Shown: piece by piece, positions 1-11,535 of the stretch
Layout of the letters: each line of letters begins with the position of its first letter
Numbering within the stretch: the first letter of the stretch is position 1
Origin: Carnegiea gigantea
Lineage: Eukaryota > Streptophyta > Magnoliopsida > Caryophyllales > Cactaceae
Reading direction: 5' to 3'
Assembly (NCBI GenBank): GCA_029747015.1
Contig: JAKOGI010000128.1
Coordinates: 903,501 to 967,500 of the forward strand
DNA length: 64,000 nt
Program-made: the position numbers and the translations under genes
The notes under the pieces: generated by a model
What the model saw: the letters and a program-made list of their open reading frames with translations, nothing else
What the model was told of the DNA's origin: nothing
Database searches by the model: none

Positions 1-1129
1 GTTAAAATCCAACCTGTAGGAGATAAAGATTGATAGGTCAGGGGATATTTGACTTTATCAATCCCGCAAAAATCAATAAGAAAAATGTAATGAAAATCGG
101 TGAGAATGGAGAAATTACCATTAAACTTCAATTACGAAGAAGCGTGAGTGCAAGATCAAAAAGGGAAGAATGATCTTCAACTACTAAAGAAGAAGTTAAA
201 GAAGATGATACAATTTGTATGACCAACGAATTGAGTAGGATGAGTTTTGAATCAGCAAGAAACAATATACATTAAAGTATGAGTTTAGATATAAAAGTCA
301 TCGAGTACAAAACCAGGACCATAGGTGAGCTAATTTATAACAACGAATTAGTCAAATATATGACGATGAATATATGTTATGAAGTGACCAATACTAAACC
401 CAATAGCATTTAAATCCCAACAAATATATGTTTAGAAGGACATAATAGATATGAATTGTACACTTACATCGATAATAGTTATTCTATATATTTTGAAAAA
501 AGATATTTAGCTCTAGAAATAATCTGGAAATAAAAAAGGGGCTAAGAACTTTTACAAGAAAGAATGGCTTATAATAGCATCATAAGCCACAACAAAGTCA
601 TTAAAAGGTTATTCATAGAAATAGGCAGAGTCCAATGCATTATACGAATTCTATAGGTTACTAATCAAACCTCCCATGACATGGTTATTGGAAATAATTT
701 TCAAAGGCTAATTCTCTATGCACATAGGTCATAAGCCAAATTATATTCACAATAAATGGTCACTCAGTTTCTATTGATAATTTTAAAAAAATAAAACCAT
801 ATATCCATCAGAAGACTAAGTTTGTGCATAGCCACCATGGTGAGAAGGTAATCCCCGCTCAATAAGAAGTAGTTTTAACAATCTCACTACTTGAGCTATA
901 TATTACAGAATAGCTTGTTGAACAACAAGATGAATTATGCAAAGAACTCGACTCTATAATACTCTTGAATTTTGGGACAAGCAATTTGCAAAGACTACTT
1001 TGCTAAACCCTAACAGTATTATTCTAGTTAAAGAAATAGTGTATGCACACCCGGATACCCAAGAATTAATAAGCAAATCAAAGAACGTTTGGGTAAAGGA
1101 TTAATTAGGAATAGTAAGAGTCTTTACAC

Positions 1130-1615
1130 CAGCCCTACTTTCATGGTCAGAAATCATGCTAAAGAAAAAAAGAGAAAAAACTAGAATGCAATTGATTATA
1201 AAAAGCTTAATGCTAATACTGTCTTTGCTGGTTATTATATTCCTAATAAAATAGTCTTTTCAATAGAATTGAAGGAGCCTCGTAGTTCTTGAAAATGGAT
1301 TGCAAAAGCGGATATTGGTAGATAAAAATGGATGAAGAGAGCATTCTTTTCACGATTTTTAGTGCCCATCAAGGACATTATAAGTGGAAAGTAATATCAT
1401 TTGGTCCTAAAAATTCACCTCAAATATTTCAAAGAAGAATAGATAACATCTTCAAAGATCTTAATCAATGTTGTTTAGTTTACATCGATGATATTCTCAT
1501 CATTTCCGAGACCATAGAACAACGCAAGGATGACATGCTAGCTATCACAAAAGATGCATTGATTATGTTATTATCATTGGTAGGAGCAAGTGCATTTATG
1601 CTAGATAAGAAATAG
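1130..1615 (+). pseudogene. Reverse transcriptase fragment (caulimovirid/gypsy type)
   Basis: The longest open stretch is 1328-1615, starting at an ATG. It holds the palm-domain pattern of this family: a GHY(K/E)W-like turn, a SFGPKNSPQIFQ segment where the family normally has FGLKNAP, and the catalytic box YIDD encoded at 1481-1492. Upstream sequence from about 1130 continues the domain in other frames with stops. Ile in place of the usual Val in YxDD is more common in pararetroviruses than in copia elements. The piece is too short and broken to be active. Confidence 0.65.
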
Positions 1616-1619
1616 AGTT

Positions 1620-2110
1620 TGTAGGTTTTGAAATAAAAGTTGGACAAATAATTCTACAAAAGCTTATTTTAGAAAAAGTAGAAAATTTTCCTGAGAAGAT
1701 TGAAGATATAAAGCAATTAAAAATGTTTTCGGGATGTCTTGCCTATGTTTCATACTTTATTAAAGATTTAGCTAAATTGAGAAAATCATTACAGTAGAAG
1801 ATCAAGAAAGCAATGAGTTAGACATGGACTCCCAGTGATTCAAAGAGCGTTAAAAACTTCAAAAAGAAGTGTAAAAATCTTTATGTTCTTAATTTACTTA
1901 TTGAAGGAGTTGATTTAGTTATTAAAACAAATGTCAGCAATAAGCATTAGAGTGCAGTACTAAAAATCAAAGAAGAAGAAAAACTCTGCAAAGATTGCAG
2001 TGGAAGTTTTAATAAAGCATAATGTAACTATCTTTTTATGGAAAAAGAAATCCTTGCGATTATAAGGGGAATTGAAAAGTGATAATTTTTCTAGCCCTGA
2101 AACCTTTTGA
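1620..2110 (+). pseudogene. RNase H-like region of the pararetrovirus-like element
   Basis: Directly after the reverse transcriptase, broken frames resemble the connection and RNase H domain. They include a stretch ending in a SGS(F)...A.CNY...EKEILAI pattern (about 1995-2060), typical of the RNase H of gypsy and caulimovirid polymerases. In-frame stops are present. The order matches the polymerase region upstream. Confidence 0.5.
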
Positions 2111-3506
2111 TATTCGAATTGATTGAAAAGGAATACTTGCTTTTGAAAAAAAATTCAAACATGCAAGTGCAAAGGGGGTCTTGCGTTGATAATTATGGTT
2201 TAACTAGCTTTCTTTATCTATTGAACATATACAAGGATCAAAGAATTCTCTGACAGATATCCTAACATTTGAGCTTGCCAATGGTGATCATTAAAGCAAA
2301 ATTCCTTTTGAAAAGGAGGAACTCTGAAATGAAACATCATTACACCTAGAACAGAGTCTCACATTCTAGTATTATCCTTATGGATATTTTGGAATTCATA
2401 CAAAAAAATATATCACACTTTAGTTTGTTATCTTCTGACTATCTAATAGTATAGAGATTCAACCTTTTAGAGTTACAAATGAATTATCAAAGGTGTCCAT
2501 GAGATGTTCAAGCAAAAATAAGTTCACATCTTCAAGAAAAACGGTTCAACGAATGCAGCCTACATCGACTACTATCATAGTTAATTCTATGATATTTGGG
2601 AAGCATGGAGCACTACGATCTTCGTCCCATATAGATCTAGTGCTAGTTGTGTTAGACTTCACCCAAATTCAATCCCTTTAGATGACGCAATTACGAAGTT
2701 ATGAGAATATGAGAGATAGTTAAGCTCCTAAAAATCCCTGATCTGAAGTACAGATTCTTCTCAAGTCTAATTAAATTTCAAAGTGTCTGTTTAAAAGCCT
2801 CCATTAAATCTTACATCTTCCTATAATCCAATAAAAAAGCCCATACAATAGAAGTATGCATATTAAGATACATTGCACAATTATTGAGTATGAAAATGGA
2901 AAGTCAAACCAGTCCTTTATCTTGTTCAATTAATTGATCAAGAAGAACACAATGATCAACGACAAGAATGGTTCTCAAAACAAGAAGAAGTACTTAGTGA
3001 TCTTGCTTTGGTAAGAGCCATTGGTTTTTTCAACATTTATTATCAAATGCGGGCATTGATTGAATAAAAAAAATAATAATGCATTGTAGGAACATTACTT
3101 TCACTTATCATAGTGATTTCAACAAATATGTGACGGTAGAAGGACCTACTTTAGAAGATGTCTTTGATGTCTCTTTGATGTTGGAGATGGAAAATTTCTA
3201 TTAGAAAAAGAAAAGAAATATCTACATGAAGTATTTAAAAAATGGGATCCAGAACATATTAAACTTGATAAAGATTTTAATAATTATCTAGACAACAATG
3301 GACTGCAAGATACTATTAGAAATGAAGGTATGCAGAATCTTAATATGGATGACTACATTAAGAGTCCTTAAAAGTTGTTGCACCATTATGTGCTATCTTA
3401 TCAAGTGTCAAGTTAGAAAATAATATAGTCTACTGTAGCCATGTGAAAGCTTCCTATAACAATATGTGTATTGTAGTCATTGGAGCATCCTATATAGTCC
3501 ATCTCC

Positions 3507-3517
3507 TCTATAAAAAG
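3507..3517 (+). promoter_or_regulatory. TATA-like box of the pararetrovirus-like element
   Basis: CTATAAAAAG lies in a short region after the last coding-like stretch. An AATAAA follows about 165 bp downstream (3680-3685). In plant pararetroviruses the genome-length promoter sits just upstream of the poly(A) signal, giving a terminally redundant RNA. The spacing here agrees, but function is inferred only. Confidence 0.4.
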
Positions 3518-3679
3518 ATACGATAAGTGTTGTGAAAGGACATGATCATTTGAGCATACTTGATCAAAACAGAAGTCCAGATTCTCCAATTCTCTATGAA
3601 TAAGCATTTGTGATGATCTTAGCAGTTTAAGTCTCTCTTCAATCTTTCAATTATAATATTTTCATTTTCAAGATTTCAA

Positions 3680-3685
3680 TAAAAG
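3680..3685 (+). terminator. AATAAA poly(A) signal of the relic
   Basis: AATAAA lies about 165 bp after the TATA-like box, in the arrangement expected for a pararetroviral terminal redundancy. A chance match is possible in AT-rich DNA. Confidence 0.3.
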
Positions 3686-3720
3686 AAGTTTTCCAGCAGG
3701 GAACATTATGCAACTTAACA

Positions 3721-4978
3721 TTATGTTTTAAGTGTTATAACTTCTTGATTAAAGTTTCACTGTCGTTAAAATATAAAAACTTGATTAGTGACGACGATCT
3801 GAGGTAGGAAATAAAATGGGTCAGTGTTATGCCTGATCTAAGGAATGTGTGATTGAGATTATTAATTTCTGTAAACTAGAAGTTGGAGCGACGCCTGGGT
3901 CTAACACCGACTAAGTTCAGATAATGGTCAAAACTCTCTAATCAAACTTTATTATATTGCTAAGCATGGTGGCCTTATAATAATAAAAAATATAATATTT
4001 ATGATATAACTGGTAGATTATGATAACTAATATTAGTAAAGTCATTATAAGAGTTCAATCATTTAGAATAAGCATATTTCCTTAAAAAAAACCCTAAAAC
4101 TAGTTTTATTGCATATTCTACCCAAGTCTAGAGTCTTATTATAATTTTCAATCAATTATGGGTCAAAGTGTGAAAATGAATGATTCAAAAGGTAGAAAAA
4201 AATCAAAACTTAAAGCCTCAAGGTACTAAAAGATTACGCTAAAAACGTGATGCCTAAAAAAATTGGTGACACATGCATTCGGGTACTGAAAAGTTAACTG
4301 CCCGTTCTTTTAATTAAAACCTTCATCAACAACATTTTCATTACCCTCAATCTTTGACTTACTTCTCCTTTTTTCATCGTGATTTGTTTATAGGCCTTAT
4401 CTCTATGCGACCATATGTTTTCTTGAACCAGACTATTTGTTTAAAAGGTCTTAACTAACAATCAAACTTTACCAATTAGAGTTTCTCTTTTGCATTGATT
4501 CACTTACTTTTAACATTTCTCATATTTGTTTGATTTGGTTTATCATTAAAAATTAGCTTCTTTCCAATGCCATTTAATTTCCCATTTCATTTCAACCATT
4601 AGAGGTTTTATAGATGCTTGACAGTACTTATACCTCTTTGCTAGAATGACTAGTTATGTCTTTGAATCTTGTTACTTCCTATGAAATACATTCCTATTCG
4701 ACCTTAAATGGTTATCGATATTCTCATACTTTGGTTTTCATCATTTCCTTCTCCATTTCACCGGAAGTGTACTTTTATATGTAGCCTACACCTCGTTTGT
4801 TCATGTAATAAGCTTATATAACTTGTTCGAATTACTGATCCAATCTAGCTTCCAGTAATACTGGTGAATGTTTGATTATTGTAGTTCCACCATTCTTCAT
4901 ACTTTCAGATTCCACTCCTCGTAAATGATCTTAACATTTCTATATTCAATCATGTTGTTTTATTTGAACTTGGTTTAT
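3721..4978. other. No recognised gene
   Basis: AT-rich sequence without a convincing reading frame. The first part may be the leader of the pararetrovirus-like element. Nothing else was recognised. Confidence 0.5.
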
Positions 4979-5664
4979 GTGAGGAAGGGCATATTTCTGT
5001 AAATTCAACTTATAATAAATCCAGGAAATTCTACAGTTTACCTATCCAAACCCATTCATTACAGTTATCATATTGATTTTTGGCTAGAATGACACCTTCT
5101 TGAAACTAAATTGCTGCTATTAAGTGCTAAATCCAAATGTAACTGGAACACCATTCCCTTCTGAGATGCTTCCAACTTCTTCCTTCGAACTCCTTTGGTT
5201 GCAATCTGTATGCCTTATAGTGGACATATTAATTATTCCATTCTTTATAATATTGATGCTATATGTATGATTTCAACATTTAAGCACACCTTTAATGCTA
5301 AGATTACATGAGTGGTCTGTGTGAGCGAGGGCATATTTTTGTAAATTCATCTTATAATAAATCTAGGAAATTCTACACTCTACTTATCCAAGCCCATTCA
5401 TTGCAATTATCTTATTGGTTTTTGGCTAGAAGGGCACCTTGTTGAAACTGAATTGCTGCTATTATGGTGGCAAAATGGTAAATCTAAATATGACTGAAAC
5501 ACCATTCCCTTCTAAGATAGTTCTAACTTCTTCCTTCGAACTCCTTTGGTTGTTATCCATATGCCTCATAGTGGACATCTTATTTATTCCATTCTTTATA
5601 ACATTGATACTATATGTAAGATTTTGATATTTAACCACACCTTTAATGTGAAGATTACATGAAT
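4979..5664 (+). repeat. 342-bp tandem duplication, two diverged copies
   Basis: Two adjacent direct copies begin with GTGAG.GAGGGCATATTT at 4979 and 5321. They run in parallel to matching ends (ATTACATGA) near 5314 and 5660. Substitutions and small indels are scattered along the copies, so the duplication is old. The short open frame in the second copy is not matched in the first and is not thought to be coding. Confidence 0.85.
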
Positions 5665-6430
5665 GAATTTTCTTTTATCCTTGTATGACTCAAATAACCC
5701 CACTGCATTCCCATTTATACTACACGTTTCCTTGAACAACTTGATTGTGGGATGAAAACTCTTATTGAAAGTAGCAGTTAGTATGTAAATAATCTTATCC
5801 TCTCATTTCAGATACTCTAATCTTTTCTTTCTTTGCAAACAACACAATTTGATCTATAATTCCTCCTTCTAGCTACTTATCCTAGTTGTGATGGTATAGA
5901 ATGCTAACCTTTGTCATTGATATGGTTTAAGAGATAGCGACTATCTTTCGGTTTTTCTTGTGATATGTATTGGCAAGCCATGATTCTTATGGCCTTCTTT
6001 TCTTTTTTTTTTCTTTTTTTTTGGTATTCGTTATGCACTCGTGGCTATCTTCGTTCTAGCCATCTTATGAAAATTCCTTCTTTATCAGTCATTTGTAATT
6101 TCATTGTTTATTCCTTTTTGTGAGTAATGACTCACTTAGTTACCATGATCATCTTTCCTATTCTTACACGTACTCATCTTTAATGTCGAATTTAGATCTA
6201 ACAAACCTTTAACTAGTCTAATTAGGGAGATAGTGTAAATAATCAAGTTGGAGCAATAAGACTGAATACAAAATATCCTTTTATTATTAGTCGTAAATAT
6301 ACTACAGACTCAAGTCACAAGATGATGTCAAATCTCAAGGCAATGCTGATAATTTAGTCATCATTGAGCTCATAACATAATTAAGAATATAAAATGAGGA
6401 CATTTTTAAGAACATCAGAATGTCAAATAA
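5665..6430. other. No recognised gene
   Basis: AT-rich sequence with a pyrimidine/T-rich tract near 5995-6021. No domain or RNA was recognised. Confidence 0.5.
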
Positions 6431-6895
6431 TGCCCATCAAAGGTGTATGAGGAGACCATTTCCAAGTGCGGAATAAAGTATTTCTTAGTTATTGCCCTCA
6501 AAGATGTTAGGAGGTTCAATGTCATAATGAAATCAAGCCCAGGTATATTGGGCCCTATGAAATCATCGAAAAGTTAAACTTGGTGGCTTATATACCACCT
6601 TTATCAGCAAAACTCACACGTGTATATAATGCCGTTCATGTTTCACAACTTAGAAAATATGTTCCATGCCCAAATCACGGCATCCTACTAGACCTAATAG
6701 AGGTCACAGAAAATTTGGTGTATGATGAGTGTTTTGTGCAGATACTAGATTATAGAGTGAGCTAACTCCACAATAAGAGCATACCTTTGGTTAAAGTTCT
6801 ATGAACTAACCCCCTGCCCCCCAATTAAAAGCCACTAAGGAGACTTCTTTCAAATTTGTAAGTTTCAAGGATGAAACTTAGTTTAAGGAGGGAAA
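6430..6895 (+). pseudogene. Ty3/gypsy pol C-terminus (integrase end)
   Basis: The open stretch 6580-6765, with continuing frames on both sides, reads as the end of a gypsy polyprotein. It has the (R/K)Y.GPYEI.E segment followed by AY.PPLSA.LT.V.NAVHVSQLRKYVP and a LDYR / IPLVKVLW-like tail, the region just after the integrase core. Purine-rich AGGAGGGAAAG at 6880-6890 could be the polypurine tract before a 3' LTR. The upstream pol is missing or unrecognisable, and frameshifts are present. Confidence 0.7.
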
Positions 6896-9785
6896 GTTGG
6901 GCTCGAACATAATCCATGTTTATTACTTTGGTTAATTTTAGTTTAACAAACTTAAGTGCTGCTTTCAATTCAACATTTGAAATGTTTATGCATCTGCAGG
7001 TTGAGATGATAAAATCACCTCGACATAGGATTTAATCATGCAAAATCATTCAAAATCCATAAATAAACAAAAAAATTGCCCATTTTTAGAAGGGATAAAA
7101 GTTATAATTTTCATGGAATATGCATATACAATTTACTCACCCATATTAAGTAAATAAGATCATAATATGAATAAATGAAATATAAATGAATACGAAAGTA
7201 CATGTTAATCGACATGGGTGAAATTTATAATTTTGTTAGTAATTTATGAAATGTCTAGAAACAAGGTTACATGGATGTGAAATGAGTAAATTAAATACAT
7301 TGAAGGATTTAAGATTTCTCGGCTAAATAAGATGTGGAGTGTGATAGAAGATTTTGTTTATGTGAAATGTTAAAAAAAATTGGCCAAAATGAGAGCTCCT
7401 TTTTTTAGCATTGAGAGGCAAAGTGACCTAAAATTGTAAGGGAAAATAAAAAGGAAAACTAGTAATATCAAAAATAATAAATATTTAAGGTAGTTTAATT
7501 TGAAGAAGCCAAAGCAACACTTGCTTGTTCTTCCTAGCAACACCTCTTCATGACCCCCTCATTGCCCATGCCTTGCCAGCCCAGTCCGACCACCCAGCTG
7601 TGCACTGCATTGCCACTCTCACTGTCAACTTTGGCCATTGGCCCTACCTAGCTACTGTCCCACCTCCTTTCACTCCTTGTTTCTCTTGTTCCTTGAGTGA
7701 TTGCAAGGTGAATCCTAAGCCATCTAACTTATCTACCATTTTAATTCTTAATTTGAGTCATTAATATGTTTTTCTAGCTTGGATAAATGTTAATTTGTGT
7801 ATTTGTGATAATTTAGAGGATTAAAATGGTTGGGGGTTTGGTGGTATCCAAGGAAGAATGAGATTGGAGTGTGTGTTGTGAATTGAGTTCCCATGTACCT
7901 TGAATATGTTGAATTTTGAAGGACTTTGTGATGTTGGAATGAAATTAAAAGTTGATATTGCATGTGTGGGATTCTTGCCATTAAAGAGCAGAGGAAAAGA
8001 AGGGGAGGCTTAAGGTTGAAAATAAGGGAAAGGTAGGAAATTAAAATTTTTTGGGGAAAAAAAAAGGGTTTGAATATTTTGAAATAGACAAGCATATTTG
8101 TGACATTGACATCAACTAGGAGTTGGGTTGTTTTTTAGATGTGAGATTGAGATTGAGATTGAGTATGAGCTATGACATGTGATTTAATGAAATTTTCTTG
8201 CTTGACTTGTGGTAATTAAATAAGAGGTTGAAAATAATAGGTGAGGATTAGTATGGATTATTTATTAAGCACGCTATGTTATCTTTGTTTATCAAGAGAC
8301 AAGGAAGTGGGAACAATCTTAATGAGTGAAGGCAAATATCTCCTATAAGCCTTCATAAATAAATAAATAAGCTAAATATATGTAGGATTCTAAAGAAACT
8401 AATGTGTATCCTGTGCTTCGCATGGGCTGTGTTTGAAATTTTATAATCTTATTATTTTTTTCTCTAAATGTTTGCATGCTTTTACACTTTGAGGTTATTA
8501 AAATATCAATAAAATCTTCTAGAAACGTAGGTTGGAATTTAAGAATTAAAATAACTTTGATCACTGCCTCGGCATAATTGGACGACAGCTACAAAAGAAA
8601 AATGAAAACATATTATTATCATGAGAAATAGTAAACAAATGGAATTTGACTTATTATTATTTAAGAAATAGAAATAACTTCTATTCACTGCTCCTAGAGA
8701 AAGGAAAGGGCAGTTACACCTTTACATGCATAAATTAATACCATCTTTGTACTAATGACCTTTTCGGTCTTTCAATATTTGCTAACAACACTTCACAAAT
8801 TAAGTCTCAAGTTTAATTTTTCAAAAAAAAAAAAAAAGGAAGATAGACTACACATAAGTGTGTAAATTTTAAGAATGGGAGAAATAAGAATGTTGGTTTT
8901 ACACTAAAAAAAAAAGTGAAAACACCTATGTTAATGAATTAAATATAACAAAAACTTATAGTAATCTTTGGCTAACCCAAAAGGGTAAGAGTAAAGAATA
9001 TTCTTAGATTATTCTCATCTTTTACTTTAAATTTGTAACAGGTAAAATTATTTATAATTTTGATACTTAATGACTCATCAATTGACATTTGACTAACAGG
9101 AGTTGTCCACATATATTATTGGGGTCCTTATCTATTAAAAAAAAGTTCTTTTAATACTTGGCATATGTTTAAAGTCATTTGCCCTAAGGGGTTGGGGGAT
9201 GTCTCATTTAAGCATATCACTATATTTGAATACTGAATGATGAGAATTGAAATATCAAGCCATTCAACTTATTATGGGTGTCTCCATTACTTTGCCATAA
9301 TTAAAATTATTATTTATATTTTTAACCCTACTTTATTTTTAATTGGTGACCATTAAACTAATTGAATAAAGAAACAAACATTTAATATTGATACCTGAAT
9401 ATGGGTAATAAAATAAAGTAGGGCTAATATTTATATATTAATGACATCATTATGTTAAATTTATAAGTATTAAATTAATTAAATAACAAAAAAAATCATA
9501 TAGTATTGATGTAAATATAAGGCAATTAATAGGATGCAACCAATAGAAACTTGCCACTTGTTAAAACACTATCAACCCATTCAATCCATCCAATTTTATA
9601 TTATATATATGATATGATATATGATATGATATGATAGTCCTTTCATTCTAAACTTTGTGTTATTATTAAATTCGCTTTAGACAAGGCTAAATATTCTATT
9701 AATAGATTACCAAATTAAGTAAGGAATTTGAATATTAATGGCCAAGGAAAAGGGGCAATAGGAAGGACATTAAAACAGTGCTGGT
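6896..9785. other. AT-rich stretch, possibly including a decayed gypsy LTR
   Basis: This follows the gypsy pol end, so the first part may be its LTR, but no second copy was found to prove it. The open frames here lack family motifs. Short GATAT-type repeats occur near 9600-9640. Nothing else was recognised. Confidence 0.4.
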
Positions 9786-9975
9786 ACAACAACAACAACA
9801 ACAACAACAATAATAATAAGAACTACAACAATGAGGACGACGACGACGACAGAAACCACCACCATCGTTATAATAATGATGATGATAACATCAATATTAA
9901 TAACAATGAATATAATAATATTATTACCTATAATAACAATCGTACTTCTAATAATAATAGCAATAGTAATAAAAA
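9786..9975. repeat. Compound trinucleotide repeat array
   Basis: Consecutive tracts of AAC, AAT, GAC, ACC and further AAT-type triplets form a low-complexity block. It explains the long Asn-rich frame on one strand and the Ile/Val-rich frame on the other, neither of which is thought to be a protein. Confidence 0.9.
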
Positions 9976-10513
9976 GTGGGAATAACATAAATGGAAAATA
10001 AAATCAATGTGCGGGTTTAAATAAATAATGATAAGTGCCTTGGTCATTAAGGGAAGTACCAATAAAAATTATGAACTAATAACTAAGAATGTAACTAATA
10101 AGAATTATTTGAAACTTTACTAACTACAAAATTATATTTGGAGCAAAAACGAGAGTATTTTTCAGCCATAAACAAATATATTGTAAGAGGGGGAGAGATT
10201 TTAAAAAATCTAGGTGCGTTTACTACATGTACTCTTCAAAAATTTACATGTCTTTTATAAATACCAAAATTTCATAACATGCAAGTATTTAATAAATTAT
10301 TTTCAAGTATTTCTTTGCCACGTAATCAGGTGCACCTACTAGTTATCAAATATCAAGGTTTAGGCCCATCATTCACATGCATGGCTTCAGCTCAGGGCTC
10401 TCGATCCACCTGAAAGGTGGCACCAACTCAATGATTGCATTATATATATGAACTCATTAATTTGGGGTTCCACTTTCGAATAATAACTAGTAACAATTTT
10501 AATATAATTTTCT

Positions 10514-10531
10514 CCCCTCCCCCCCCCCCCC
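10514..10531. repeat. Poly-C run
   Basis: A run of cytosines, broken once near its start, lies just upstream of the short copia element. It is a simple repeat and prone to length error in sequencing. Confidence 0.8.
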
Positions 10532-10558
10532 AATTTCAAACTAAAATGAATTGAAATG

Positions 10559-10705
10559 TGTCAGGAATAGTCCATATTTAGGATATTGTACACATATTTG
10601 TTATTCTGTTTCCATATTCATAGTTCATTATTGAGAAAAGTATGTTAATGTCTTTGACAATTAACTCCTTGTACGTAATATATGTATGTATGTATGTATG
10701 TATGT

Positions 10706-10793
<88 letters not shown>

Positions 10794-10860
10794 CAAAGAT
10801 GAATGAATTAAGAGTGAGACTTTCACTCCTAAAATTCAGACTTGTTGGTCTGCCTTTTCA
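10559..10860 (+). repeat. 5' LTR of the short copia element
   Basis: Starts TGTCAGGAATAG and ends TTTTCA, matching the 3' LTR on both sides of a microsatellite. Here the microsatellite is TATG repeats (about 10680-10706) followed by about 40 TA units (10711-10790). The outer parts align closely with 13285-13571. Confidence 0.9.
10711..10790. repeat. (TA)40 microsatellite inside the 5' LTR
   Basis: An 80-bp uninterrupted TA tract follows TATG repeats. The matching place in the 3' LTR holds GT repeats instead. It produces an artefactual Ile/Tyr-repeat reading frame. Confidence 0.95.
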
Positions 10861-10873
10861 TCGTATCAGAGCC
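10861..10873 (+). other. Primer-binding site, initiator-Met tRNA type
   Basis: TCGTATCAGAGCC directly follows the 5' LTR. It differs by one base from TGGTATCAGAGC, the usual plant copia site complementary to initiator tRNA-Met. Confidence 0.75.
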
Positions 10874-10879
10874 AGGTTG

Positions 10880-11535
10880 CTCGATCTTAATTTGCCACTA
10901 TCCCTATTTGATTAAATTGTGGGCACGTGTTGGGCTTTGTTAGTAGTCCACATGTGAGGGGGCGTGCTGGAGTATGAAAGTGGGTATTATCCCGCATTGA
11001 TAAAATTCAAAGAATATGATAATGCATGTTGTCTCGGCCCAGGCCCAGCATGCAGGTGAGGGCGGAGCAGCCCAAACGGAGGGAAATGCCCAGGAGCCCC
11101 ATGAAAATGGCGTGGACTAAGCGTCTGGGGCGTCTTTTCTTCTTGTTGAGAGATCCACAGCCCAAGTGGATAGCGGCCCACCATCAGTTGGTGTTCGTTC
11201 TCATGGACCAGCTGAAAATGAACCAAATAGGCATGTTTTGAAGGGAGACCAACTCCTAGCATCCACCCATGATGACACTCCTGAGACTGTGATAGATACT
11301 TAGGATGTGTTGGGTTGCAGGATCGGAAGAAGGGCCTTTAGTTCGTTTGTATGACTATATTACTTATAGTACCTGAAAAAAATTGAGTGCATCTGATTGC
11401 GCACCCACGCGATAGCATCTTTCAGGTATGCCCTGTCCTATAGCACACTATGTAAGCTGTGATAAATTCTTTCTACACCATATAAATTTTCTTGCAGCTA
11501 TTACTTCAGGCCCTGAGCCAGTGAACTACTCCGAT
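10880..11535 (+). other. Altered interior of the short copia element
   Basis: This stretch sits where gag to integrase should be but shows none of their motifs. Its first 150 bp (about 10880-11030) resemble the LTR-like sequence at 48965-49120, including GGAGTATGAAAGTGGGTATT, so foreign LTR sequence may have been captured or inserted. The remainder (11030-11535) is fairly GC-rich and unrecognised. Confidence 0.45.

Larger units (their letters stand above)
300..3720 (+). mobile_element. Decayed endogenous pararetrovirus-like sequence
   Basis: Broken frames read, in order, as a retroviral-type protease end (about 670-730), a reverse transcriptase (about 1130-1615), an RNase H (about 1620-2110) and a further coding-like stretch (about 2930-3370). 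A TATA-like box and a poly(A) signal follow. This order, the YIDD form of the polymerase box, and a promoter placed shortly before a poly(A) signal fit Caulimoviridae-type sequences fixed in plant genomes. Stops and frameshifts occur throughout, so it is a relic. A Ty3/gypsy element is the alternative, since the reverse transcriptases are related; no integrase or LTR pair was seen. The left edge is uncertain. Confidence 0.55.

Noticed and set aside
7525..7764. 79-residue frame, less AT-rich than its surroundings
   Set aside because: No domain, no splice or start context, and the composition explains it; may be part of a decayed LTR.
9728..9988. Asn-rich frame on + and Ile/Val-rich frame on -
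   Set aside because: Both are translations of the trinucleotide repeat array; there is no domain and both strands stay open only because of the repeat.
10682..10915. Frame with Tyr-Ile repeats
   Set aside because: Artefact of the TA microsatellite in the 5' LTR.
11026..11262. Overlapping open frames on both strands
   Set aside because: Local GC-rich sequence keeps several frames open; no copia gag or other motif fits.
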